Part shown: piece after piece, positions 33,870 to 43,448 of the stretch
Position numbering within the stretch: the stretch's first letter is position 1
How the letters are laid out: each line of letters starts with the position of its first letter
Assembly: GCA_002049455.2 (NCBI GenBank)
Contig: KV918842.1
Span: forward strand, 124,001-188,000
Direction: 5' to 3'
DNA: 64,000 bases
From: Porphyra umbilicalis
Lineage: Eukaryota > Rhodophyta > Bangiophyceae > Bangiales > Bangiaceae
The notes under the pieces: generated by a model
What the model was told of the DNA's origin: nothing
The model's input: only the letters and a program-made list of their open reading frames with translations
The model's database searches: none
Made by a program: the position numbers and the translations under genes

Positions 33870-36800
33870 ATGTCGGAGTACGGGCGCTACGGTGGCCCTC
33901 GCTTTGCGCAGCTGGACGACGATTACAAGGTCTGGGCCGTGTACTGCCGTGCACAGCTTATCAAGGAGAAGGTCTGGTCGGCGGTCGTGACGGACCGCCC
34001 CGCGTCCGGGAGTGATTCCAAGGGCAACTTGGTGGCGGACGCGTGGGACATCATGAACGAGTCGGCGTTGGCGACCATCCAGATGTCGGTCAAGCCGGTT
34101 CATCTCCATTCGGTGACGGTGGTCAGTACGGCCAAGGACGCGTGGGACGCGCTCAAGGACATCTTTGAGGCGCGTGACAACGCACGGCTGCTGCCGCTCA
34201 TGCACGAGCTGAGCAACCTCAAGAAGGACGGCGACGAGAACATCATCAAGTACACGTCGCGCGCCAAGGGCCTCCGCCAAGAACTCGCCATGCTGGGCAA
34301 CCAGGTGGACGAGAACACACTCGTGCTGCAGATCCTGTCGGGTCTTCCAACAGAGTACGACATGATCAAGACCGTGCTGGAGAACATGGACGGGAAGCGC
34401 AACCTCGCCGAAGTTAGCGCCAAGCTGCTCACGGTGGAGCAGCAGGCCAGCCGAGGGCGGTCGTCGTCGTCGACTGGCGTCAAGTCGCAAGCGTTTGCGG
34501 CATCGGCTACCAAAAAGCCGTGGGACAAGAAGGCGGTCGTGTGCTACTACTGCGACAAGAAGGGGCATATGAAGCGCGACTGCCTCAAGAAGAAGGCCGA
34601 CGACGCCAGGGGCAACAAGAAGCCAAACGGCGGGCGTCGGGATGGTGGCGGGGGCGGTGGTGCACCTCCCCGTGCCGCATTGGCCTACGCCGCGTCGGCA
34701 GGCCAGGCCGGGGAGCACAAGACTCCCAAGAGCACCAGTGGGATGTCGGCCTGGGTGCTGGACTCCGGCGCGACCAACCATATGGCCGCCGGGGACAAGG
34801 GCTTCACCGTCAAGACGTCGGGGAGCGGGGCCAAGGTCACTCTGGCTGACGGTCACAAGGTGTCCATTAAGGGGCACGGATACGTCTCCATGGACGTGGG
34901 GGCGGGCAACACCAAGGTACGAATGGTCCTCGGTGAGGCCATGCTCGTGCCAGACCTCACGGACAACCTGTTGTCTGTGCGTGCGGTCGACCGCCGCGGC
35001 GGAGCGGTGGTGTTTGTCGGAGACGCCTGCTACATCCTCAGCGATGGAGAGGCGGTACTCTCAAGCGGGGTGTTGAGCAACGCGTCTGTCATCGGCTCGG
35101 TCAACGAGTCCGAGAACTACGTGCTCAAGGTGACGCCGGTCAAGGCGTCGGCAAGCGCCGCCTCAACACGCATGGACGGCGAGGCGGAGCTGTGGCACCG
35201 CAGGTTCAACCACTTGGGCCTCGAGAACCTCAAGCGAGTGGTCGGGATGGTCGACGGGATTCCAGCTTCGGTGGCGGACGCCAACCTCATCCTTGGCACG
35301 GTGTGTGGCCCGTGTGTTGACGGCAAGATGGCGCGTTCCCCGCATCATCGCTCCACTACAACGAGCACTAAGTGCGAGTTGGTTCACACCGACGTCGATG
35401 GGCCCTTGAAGGAGTCGTTGGGCGGTTCAGTATACTTCATGACGCTGATGGAGGACTCTACTGGCTTCATCACGGCGACGCCCATCAAGACGAAGGGGAT
35501 GGTACCAGACGTCATCAAGGCCCGCATTACGCAGCTTGAGACCCTCACCGGGCTCAAGGTGAAGCGGGTGCGCCACGATGGCGCAAAGGAGTACGTTAGC
35601 CACGACCTCAAGGCGTGGTATGACAACAAGGGCATCACGTCAGAGAAGACGGCGCCGTATTCATCGCAGCAGAACGGCAAGGCGGAGCGTGCCAACCGCT
35701 TCATCATGGAGCGCGTTCGCGCGGCACTGCTGGACGCCGGTGCGGAAGAGGAGCTGTGGGCTGAGGCGCTCTCCTCGGTTATCCACGTGCTAAACCGGTC
35801 CCCCAAGGCCGGGCAAGATGTGACGCCCCTTGAGGCGCTCACGGGGCGACGCCCTGACGTGAAGGGATTTCGCGTCTGGGGGAGCCGGGCCTGGGCTCTC
35901 AAGCCTAAGCAGCAGCAGCGCAAGCTGGAACCAAGGACAGATGTTGGCCGTTTTGTTGGCTACACCGTTGGCGGAAAGGCCTACCGCATCCTCGAGGATG
36001 ATTCAAACAAGATCTTCGAGCGCCGAGACGTGCTCATGGAGGAGATCCCAAGCAAGACAATGAACAAGACGTCTGTTTCCGGTTCAAGCGCCAGTCCTCG
36101 CCTGACGGCGTGGACGGATGGTGACAAGGAGGACGGTGCGATGAACATGCTGGACGCGGAAGTTCCCAGCGGGGACGAGTATGCTCCGCAGCAGTCTTCA
36201 GAGAGCGACGACGCGCCGGACAAGGAGGCCGTCCATGACGCGGAAGACGGCGATGATGATGACGACAACGAGGACGCGGCAGCTCAAGAAGGGCACCAAG
36301 TGCTGCCTGACTCCACAACGGAGAGCGATGACAACTGGGCGCAAGCACCCCGGCGGTCCAAGCGCAAGCGGGCACCAAAGGTTACCTGGTGGGAAAGCAA
36401 CCCAAAGGCGTACGTGGCAGCGGGGCTATTTGGTGACGCTGAGTCTGCCTGGGACCTGAGCAAGCCGCCAACCAACGCGAAGGAGGCGCGTGCACGCTCG
36501 GACTGGCCGCTATGGAAGGCGGCAGAGAAGGAAGAGTACCTGGCGCACAAGAAGCTTGGTACCTGGTCCAAGACCAAGAACAACAACAAGCGCAAGGCCG
36601 TCAAGACTCGGTACGTGTACGACATCAAGCGCGATTCGGAAGGCAACGTGACGAGGTACAAGGCGCGCCTGGTCGCGCAAGGCTTCAACCAAGTGCCGGG
36701 GCGTGATTTTGACGAGACGTGGGCGCCAGTGCCCAGCTCGGCAACAACACGCGCACTCTTCGCGGTGGCCGCGGCCAAGGACTGGGAGGTTCACCACGTG

Positions 36801-38042
36801 GACGTCAAGACGGCCTTCCTCAACGCCAAGATGGACAAGGAGATGTACATCAACCTTCCGGAGGGCACCGAGCCCGTGGGGGCACATGATGTCTTCCGTC
36901 TCAACCTAGCTCTGTATGGGACAAAGCAGGCCGGGCGCCTGTGGGGCACCAAGCTCGACAAAGAGCTCAAGGCTATGGGGGCACTCCGGTCCAAGGTGGA
37001 CCCGTGCCTCTACACATGGAGCCACCCGGTGCACGGGCTGGTTAACATCCGCGTCTACGTGGACGATCGCATCGTTGCGGGCAAGAGCCTCGACGGGGTT
37101 CAAGCGGTAAAGAACTCGGTGTCGGCGACTTTCGACGTGCGCGACATGGGGGAGGTCAAGGACTTCATCGGCATGAAGGTAATGCGAGACCGGGAGGCCA
37201 AGACGCTCACCCTGAGCAACCCGGGGCATGTTATCGCACTCCTTGAGGCGTTTGGAATGTCCAACTCCACGCCCAACAAGACGCCAATGGTGTCGGGGGC
37301 CAAGCTGGCCAAGACGGGGGAGAACCTCTTGCCCGACGGCAACCGATATGCCGAACTTGTCGGCTCCCTGCTCTATCTCTCTACAACGACTAGGCCGGAC
37401 ATTTCCTTTGCCGTGGGCGTGCTGTCGCGCTACATGGCCTGCCCCGAGGAGGACCACATGCGCGCGGCCAAGGGGGTGCTTCGGTACCTTCGCGGGGCCT
37501 CGCGCCTCGGGGTCGCGTACGGCACCTACAAGCCTCTCCAAGGGTACGTCGACGCGGACTGGGCGGGCGACGTTGACGCTCGTCGGTCGACGACGGGTTT
37601 TATCTTCACCCTCAACGGCGGGCCGGTCTCGTGGGCGAGCAAGCGCCAGTCGACGGTGACAACGTCGACGGCTGAGGCCGAGTACGTGGCCGCCGCGATG
37701 GCGACCAAGGAGGCCCTTTGGCTACGAAAGATTTTATCGGCGCTTGGCGTCGACGGCGGTGCCGTTCCCATGGGGGAAGACAACCAGGCGTGCCTGGCGC
37801 TCGTCAACAACCCCGAGGCAACGGGACGCACCAAGCACGTGGACGTCGCGTACCACATGGTGCGCGATTACATGGCGCGCGGCGACGTGACCTTTTCCTT
37901 CCTGCCGAGCGCTGAGATGCCCGCGGACGGGCTCACCAAGGCGCTGCCGGGGCCGGCGTTCAAGGCCTTCCGTGACGCAGCGGGTGTCGGGCCCGACTTG
38001 GGCGTGGCGGCGGGCGCGCTTGAGCCCGACCCGGCGTGCTAA
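33870..38042 (+). CDS. Copia-1 gag-pol polyprotein
   Basis: One open frame of 1,390 residues from MSEYGRYGGPRFAQLDDDYK; the same frame stays open back into the LTR, but this ATG is the natural gag start. Order of parts is that of Ty1/copia: gag (about residues 1-220), zinc knuckle CYYCDKKGHMKRDC (225-238), protease with LDSGATNHM (Asp298), pre-integrase region, integrase with the DD35E triad (Asp508, Asp570, Glu606) and the QQNGKAERAN context, an acidic linker, reverse transcriptase with YVDD at 1063-1066, and RNase H to the end (DADWAGD, TSTAEAEYVAA). In the family the polyprotein is cut by its own protease and copies RNA into DNA within particles before integration. Integrase lies before reverse transcriptase, which separates it from Ty3/gypsy. 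Confidence 0.95.
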   Translation: MSEYGRYGGPRFAQLDDDYKVWAVYCRAQLIKEKVWSAVVTDRPASGSDSKGNLVADAWDIMNESALATIQMSVKPVHLHSVTVVSTAKDAWDALKDIFEARDNARLLPLMHELSNLKKDGDENIIKYTSRAKGLRQELAMLGNQVDENTLVLQILSGLPTEYDMIKTVLENMDGKRNLAEVSAKLLTVEQQASRGRSSSSTGVKSQAFAASATKKPWDKKAVVCYYCDKKGHMKRDCLKKKADDARGNKKPNGGRRDGGGGGGAPPRAALAYAASAGQAGEHKTPKSTSGMSAWVLDSGATNHMAAGDKGFTVKTSGSGAKVTLADGHKVSIKGHGYVSMDVGAGNTKVRMVLGEAMLVPDLTDNLLSVRAVDRRGGAVVFVGDACYILSDGEAVLSSGVLSNASVIGSVNESENYVLKVTPVKASASAASTRMDGEAELWHRRFNHLGLENLKRVVGMVDGIPASVADANLILGTVCGPCVDGKMARSPHHRSTTTSTKCELVHTDVDGPLKESLGGSVYFMTLMEDSTGFITATPIKTKGMVPDVIKARITQLETLTGLKVKRVRHDGAKEYVSHDLKAWYDNKGITSEKTAPYSSQQNGKAERANRFIMERVRAALLDAGAEEELWAEALSSVIHVLNRSPKAGQDVTPLEALTGRRPDVKGFRVWGSRAWALKPKQQQRKLEPRTDVGRFVGYTVGGKAYRILEDDSNKIFERRDVLMEEIPSKTMNKTSVSGSSASPRLTAWTDGDKEDGAMNMLDAEVPSGDEYAPQQSSESDDAPDKEAVHDAEDGDDDDDNEDAAAQEGHQVLPDSTTESDDNWAQAPRRSKRKRAPKVTWWESNPKAYVAAGLFGDAESAWDLSKPPTNAKEARARSDWPLWKAAEKEEYLAHKKLGTWSKTKNNNKRKAVKTRYVYDIKRDSEGNVTRYKARLVAQGFNQVPGRDFDETWAPVPSSATTRALFAVAAAKDWEVHHVDVKTAFLNAKMDKEMYINLPEGTEPVGAHDVFRLNLALYGTKQAGRLWGTKLDKELKAMGALRSKVDPCLYTWSHPVHGLVNIRVYVDDRIVAGKSLDGVQAVKNSVSATFDVRDMGEVKDFIGMKVMRDREAKTLTLSNPGHVIALLEAFGMSNSTPNKTPMVSGAKLAKTGENLLPDGNRYAELVGSLLYLSTTTRPDISFAVGVLSRYMACPEEDHMRAAKGVLRYLRGASRLGVAYGTYKPLQGYVDADWAGDVDARRSTTGFIFTLNGGPVSWASKRQSTVTTSTAEAEYVAAAMATKEALWLRKILSALGVDGGAVPMGEDNQACLALVNNPEATGRTKHVDVAYHMVRDYMARGDVTFSFLPSAEMPADGLTKALPGPAFKAFRDAAGVGPDLGVAAGALEPDPAC

Positions 38043-38179
38043 CGCGCGTCGTGACACTGCCCGGCTTTGGGGCGCTAAAGGGCTTTAGCGCATCCGGCTG
38101 GGCGGGCCGGGGCGCCGATTTCAAGAATTCGGGCCCGGATGTCGCGGCCCGGAAGATCGTTCCGGGACCGACACGTGGC

Positions 38180-38278
38180 GGTGTTGCAACACGTGGCGCT
38201 GTTGCAATACGTGGCGCTGTTGCAACACGTGGTGCCGTTGCAACACGTGGTGTCGGTGCAACACGTGGCGATGGGGCT
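38180..38278 (+). repeat. 18-bp tandem repeat in the Copia-1 3' region
   Basis: Five to six copies of GTTGCAACACGTGGCGCT with a few changes, between the stop codon and the 3' LTR. Confidence 0.85.
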
Positions 38279-38822
38279 AAAGTGCTTTGGGCCCTCTTCC
38301 GGTGGTGCCCGACGGGCCGGATGTGGTCGTACGGGCACCCGGACGGGTCGGGCGGGGTCAGGGCACCTGCCCGGTCCTTCCTGGGCCCTTTCCGAGGTCG
38401 GTTGAAGAACCGAGATTTGGAAGGGGTCTAAAGGGCTTCAGCCCCGCCGTGAGAACGGTCATTGTGGGGGTGGTGCCCGATGGACCGGATGGGGTCCTAC
38501 GGGCACCAGGGAGGCCCGGAGATGCCCCCGGCATCCTCGCGGGCCTGTTTTGGCCCCATCGGAGGTCGGTTGAAAAACCGACTTCTCGACATGGGGCTAA
38601 AGGGCTTTAGACCCCCGGCCAGAACGGTCACTGTGGGGGTGGTGCCCGATGGATCGGATGGGGTCCTAAGGGCATCAGGGAGGCCCGGAGTTGCCTCTGG
38701 CATCCTCGCGGGTCTGCTTTGGCCCCATGGGGGGTCGGTTGAAAAACCGACCTCTGGTCATGGGGCTAAAGGGCTTTAGACCCCTCTGCAAGAAAGGGGT
38801 CTAAAGGGCTTTAGACCCCTCG
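38279..38822 (+). repeat. ~170-bp tandem repeat in the Copia-1 3' region
   Basis: About three diverged copies. Each includes GGTGGTGCCCGATGG, GAGGTCGGTTGAAAAACCGA and the near-palindrome GGGGCTAAAGGGCTTTAGACC. The last motif is repeated again at 38763-38820. Confidence 0.8.
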
Positions 38823-38912
38823 GTCAGATCGTCCCCGGAGAGCCTTGCATGGACTTTCGATGACGTGAATTTGACCGGGTGGGAGGAATTATCCCTGGGG
38901 TACTGGGGGGAG

Positions 38913-39278
38913 TGTGAAGTGTACTTCCGCAGTCCTTCAGGGACAATTGGCCCTTGCGTAAGTCGTAAGTCTTTGTATTTGTGTGGTGACACTGCATGTA
39001 CTTGATTGTAGATCTTTCAGCGGGGAACCCATTAGGGGTTGAGCTCCGGGGGAGATTTGTGTGGGGAGCGGCGCCTGGAGTTTGAGGCTGTGGGCGCCCT
39101 CCGGAGGTGCGGGAGCTGCCCTGGGAGGTGCCGTGCGGGCCTTGTCGGCCGCGCCATTGGGGGTGCCTGGGAAGGCCCTGCGGCTGAGGCGGCCTGGAGG
39201 ATATCAGGCACGCCTTCGCAGGCCTGGGAACGCAGTGCCTAGTAGAATAACGCACCCACTCAAATCATCGACTTCACA
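38913..39278 (+). repeat. Copia-1 3' LTR
   Basis: 366 bp, near-identical to 33347-33713, followed by the target duplication TGCTT. Confidence 0.95.
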
Positions 39279-39283
39279 TGCTT

Positions 39284-39540
39284 CTCTAATTTCTTGTTCA
39301 TGTTCTGAACTGTACTGTAATTCTTCGATACTTCCCATAAGAAGTCGGCCGGAAGCTGTCGAAACCAATATTGCAGGTGCCGGCGTAGTGTCCAAGACCG
39401 ATCGCCTCGGCCATGTTCCCCAGGAGACCGTGTCGCTCGTCGCACTGATCGCAGACAAAGAGCGATGTCCCTTCCGTCTGCTCTGTGTATCAATACCTCA
39501 GTAGTCACCTCTGGAAGAGGTGAGGAGCGAAGCTCCCTTT
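39284..39540 (-). ncRNA. 3' flank of Fanzor with adjacent stem-loops, candidate guide-RNA scaffold
   Basis: On the minus strand, four bases after the Fanzor stop (39541), lie two adjacent perfect hairpins: GGAGC-TTC-GCTCC (39536-39524) and CACCTC-TTCCA-GAGGTG (39522-39506). In TnpB and Fanzor loci the guide (omega/fRNA) usually overlaps the 3' end of the nuclease gene and the element's right end, so this is the expected place. The rest of the 257-bp segment shows nothing else. The locus is cut at 39279 by Copia-1 and should continue at about 33341 leftward. The RNA role is inference from position and structure only. Confidence 0.3.
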
Positions 39541-42500
39541 TCACACCCCACGAGATGAACCTGGTGAACAGTCTACGATTACCCGCTCACGGGGGCTCGA
39601 AGACGAGTGGCTGTGCCCCACGGCTGGCGCGGGGCTGGCAGCAGCCATCTGGCCGACGTTACTCGTCGCCAGGTCACCGCTTGCCGACGCAGCAGCTGCG
39701 TCGTGCGCCACGTCTGCCACCACACCCAGCGCCTCTACCTGCACCGTTGGCGCCGCCACTGGCACGGCCGTGGGGGCCGTCCCCGCCTCCGCGACCGGCA
39801 CGCCGGCGACGACAGGTCGGCGGCAGGGCTCCCACGACGTGGGTGAACACCGCGTCCACCCGTAGCCGGCCTCGTAGGTACCCGCCTCGATCGCAGCCGC
39901 GTGCCGCACCGCCTGGACAGGGTCTTCCTGGGGTGGCACGCGTGACACGGTGTACCCCCGGATGTGGAAATAGATGCTCCGACCCTGCATGCTCTTGATG
40001 GCAATCTTGGACATGTTGCGCGCCGCGTTGGTGTCTCGCCCGACGTATGAAGCCGGGCAGGCAACGTTGGTACACAGCTTGACCCCCCACAGCGCCAGCG
40101 GGTCGGTCCCAGACGCCCACTTGCCGTGAGCCGCAATCGCCTGCAGCACCTTTGTCCGCACCGTCTCTGCGTGCTCCTTGGCGCGCTGGGCAGCCGCACC
40201 GTCGCGTGCACCCGACCGACTGCCGGTCGTCACACCCCGTCGCGCGCGCCGGCCGCCGCGGAGGGGCGAGGCGCGCTTGGCCGCCGACGCTGACGCGCGA
40301 TGTGCGTAACTGCTTGCCGCCTTGTGGGGCGTCAGGTCGACCTGCGAGTCGGGCGACATGTACGTGTTGCACAAGCCGTGGCCGAACTCTGCACACGTCA
40401 GGCTCGTATTGTGCTCGTCCACTTACACGGGGTGCACGTGTTTGGCCATGCGCCGCACGAGGTCGACGCTGCCGGCGCGCGGCCGACACCGCCCAATTGC
40501 CAAAACCGCCTTGGTACCGTCCACCGTGCGCCGCTGCAAACCGCCCGTCAAGCGGCGCGCCAGCACCGCCGCGTCCCGGTTGCGCTGGATGAGGGCGTGT
40601 AGCTGCGCCTTGCATTGACCGAGCGTGGCGGCCGCCCCGTACGCCGCCTGATAGGCGTCTGTGTAGGTGCGCGCAATGCGCGCAGTGGCCGCCACCACCC
40701 ACGCGCCCCACGTCGTGTCCTTGAGGGAGCACCCGGCCGTCAGTGACTCGCGCGGCACGCCTGGGTGTGACGCCGCCCACGCCACCACCGCTGCCGCCTC
40801 GGCGCGCCTCGTCATACCGGCGCCCGTCGCCTCGCGGTACGCGCCTTTGGAGACGACCAGCGTCGGACCAGTGGGCGGGACGCGCACGCGCCGGCGCCCC
40901 CCGGCGGCGGCCGCGCGTTTGAGCGCGGCACACAACACGCGCAAGCGGTCGGCCGACGGCAGGGACGTGCCGGGCGCGCCGAGCTGCGGGGGCGCAGCGG
41001 GTGCAGCAGCGGCCGCCGCAGCCGCCACTCGCTCTGCCGTGCGCAATGCCGCCGCCGTTTGGCGCTTGTCCTGCGCCGCCCGCTGCACGATGCACGCGGC
41101 GTGTGCCCCACTGTCGACCGACACTGCACGCCATGCCGCCTCTGCGTGCGCCGCCGCGTCTGTCTTGGCCTTGACAGCCGCCGTCGCGTGCGCCGCCTCT
41201 TTGAACAGGGCCGCCTCGCCCACCCACACACATACGTGGTTGGACAGGTGCCATGGTTGGACGTTGCCGCCATTGATCGTAACGTGCACAGTGGCGCGCA
41301 TGCGGGTGAGGATGGCCCGGCGGCGGCCGGGGGCGCTCGGCCCCCGCTTGCGGGCCACCTCTTGCCGTTGAATCGGGGTCAGCCACTCCTCGCCAAAGGC
41401 CGGCTGCTTGTACCGCCGGTGCGTGGGGGGGGGGAGGTCCGCCGCGTCTGTCGGCGCCGTCGGTCGCGGGGGCGCACTTGCCGACTGGGAGCGCTGTTGC
41501 AACCCTGTTGTCGACGCGTCGCGGGCACAACGGGCCCGCTTCGAAGGACGCTTGCCCTCCCCAGACGGCGGACCGTCTGCACCCCGCACGCGCTTCTTGG
41601 CTGGACGCGTCACTGCTTCATCGCCGCCGACGGGTAGACTGGCCGCAGCGGTCTTGGCAGTGCGCGTAATGTCAGCCAACTTGGCGTGTAGCGCGTCGAC
41701 GGTCGGCAAAACCCGACCACCCCGCCGCACGAGGCACTCGGCGGCGGCGGTTGCGGCCATGGCCGCCCGCGCGAGCGCGTCGCCCGCAATCCGCAGCGCC
41801 CGGTACGCCCAGTACGCGTGCAGGTGCGGCGCAGGTGACTGAACAAACGGCACCGCCCCGGGGCAGTAGGCAGCGACAATCGACGCGACGCCCGGGTCCC
41901 ACCCAACAAACGTCAGCTCCTTGACGACGTCGGGCGAAAACGCCATGCGGTCCAACTGCGCCCGCACGCTCGCCGTCTCGGTGCCCCCCCCCCCCCCCCA
42001 CGACCGTCACTTGCAGCCTTCCGACGCGCCCGCCGAGCGGCCGCCGTCGAAGCGGCGGTGGCGGGGTGCCGTATCGTTGAGTGCACGCCGACACTGTCCG
42101 ACACGATGGAGAGCCCGACCACCGTTTTGATGCCGACAATGCGCGCGAGGCGGAGCAGCGTTTGAATTGACAGCCCGTCAGTTGTCGGCGCTGGCAGCGA
42201 CGCCCTGGCGGACGCCAGGCGCCGGCGGAGCAGCGCGCCGCCGACGCTCGCGTACGCGGTGCACGTGGCGGCTCGGCCGGGTGACGTTTCGGTCGCCTCG
42301 ATGCCGGCACGGATGCACAACAGCTGGGCATAGTGAAGCAGCGGGTAGATGTGCAGCGGCCGCTGTCGCAGGGCCGACGCGTCGAGCTGGAGGAGACAGC
42401 GCCGCCGACCGTCACTTCCGGCGTAGACTAGCACAGTGTCGTACGCCAGCGTGGCCCCGGCCGCCATGGCAGCCCCATCCGCCACAGACACTTTGCCTGC

Positions 42501-42995
42501 CGGCCACTTGAACGACGGCGGGCGCGTGCCGTCGGCGGCTTCCAGGCCGGCAACGAGGGCCGCAATCAGTGCCGCTCGGCGCTGTCCGTTGAGACCGCCG
42601 GGGGCCTTCGGGTAGACGTCGTGAACGATGCACTTGGCAATGGCCTTGACCGCCGACGTGACGTGCGTCACATAGTGGTTTTCAAAAGCCGTCGCCACGG
42701 TGGCTGAACCAGACGTGTCGCCCGGACCCGGCAGAAGCGTGATGCACGGCAACTGGCTCGGCTCGGTAACCGCGTCTGACACCGCGGCCGACGCCGCCAC
42801 AAAGGCAGAGTAGTCGCCGTCGCCTTGGGCGGCGGCCTTGATGTCCCCGCGGGGCTTGACGTGTGCGCCTCTACCCGAGCAATCGACGCACGCCCGCCGG
42901 GGGGCGCCGCCAAACGCGTGGTCACCGCGGCAAGAGACAGTCGAAGCGAACTGCTTCCAGGCAAGCCCGTGGTTGCTTGTCAGCGACGCCGGCTC
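39541..42995 (-). pseudogene. Fanzor (eukaryotic TnpB-like RNA-guided nuclease), central and C-terminal part
   Basis: RuvC motif I is VGWDPGVASIVAAYCPG (Asp at 41896-41898). Motif II with the alternative Glu used by Fanzors is VDEHNTSLTC (Glu at 40414-40416), preceded by KAVLAIGRCR and LVRRMAKHVHPV as in the family. The zinc finger runs from TSLTC to CTNVACP, and motif III is GRDTNAARNMSKIAIK (Asp at 40033-40035). The family cuts DNA guided by an RNA made from its own locus. The part before motif I (FENHYVTHVTSAVKAIAKC) looks like the helical guide/target-recognition lobe. Two features interrupt the frame: an in-frame TAA at 40425-40423, just before VDEHNTS, and a frame change at a 16-C run (41984-41999), where run length may be wrong. 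The 5' end is cut at 42995 by Copia-2; the frame resumes on the other side at 47955. Stop TGA at 39541. The Arg/Ala-rich insert between motifs I and II is long for the family. Confidence 0.75.
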
Positions 42996-43413
42996 TGTTG
43001 AAACGCAGTGGGGATAGGGGTTGGGGGACCACGGTGAAGTGGTTGAGTGGCTTGAGCTTGTGTGTGTGTGTGCGAACGTGCTTTGTTGGTTGTCCTAAGG
43101 TTCGCCCGCCTCTCCCAACCGAGAGCACCTCTCAAATAGTCCCCACCGGCCCAAGTGCTCCCCCCTCTCGCGCCCACACCGACGCCCACGCCCTCGCACC
43201 AAATCGAATCACTCACCAAATCAAAAGCCACTAGAGCAAAGCGAAGATCAAATCCAAAACATGCCAAAAGTAACGCCCCAAGATGACCCAACACAAATGT
43301 GTGCAACTTGACCACGTCTTGCAAATGTACCATGTGGGGTACCATAAGGGTCACCGACCATCATCCATCCGCGAACCGCCAGTGGAGTCGGCGACGAGCA
43401 TCACAGTCCAACA
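42996..43413 (-). repeat. Copia-2 3' LTR
   Basis: 418 bp, same length and apparently the same sequence as 47537-47954. Confidence 0.97.
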
Positions 43414-43448
43414 CTCCTCCTTGCTTGTCGCCGCGGCGGTTCTTGTTT

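Larger units (their letters stand above)
33342..39283 (+). mobile_element. Copia-1: whole-looking Ty1/copia LTR retrotransposon
   Basis: The element spans 33347-39278 and is flanked by the 5-bp duplication TGCTT (33342-33346 and 39279-39283). It has two LTRs, a primer site, one open gag-pol frame, an 870-bp repeat-rich 3' region and a purine-rich tract (GGGGGGAG) just before the 3' LTR. LTR ends are TGTGAAGT...ACTTCACA. By eye the LTRs differ at about six positions and one indel in 367 bp (about 98% identity), so the insertion is young. It looks whole. It lies 257 bp past the 3' end of the Fanzor coding region. Confidence 0.95.

Noticed and set aside
40423-40425. In-frame TAA in the Fanzor and another in the SANT ORF (23271) as a sign of a reassigned stop codon
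   Set aside because: The positions correspond to different residues in relatives, the CACTA relic has TAG and TGA stops instead, and the Copia-1 frame ends at TAA. Ordinary decay explains all of them.
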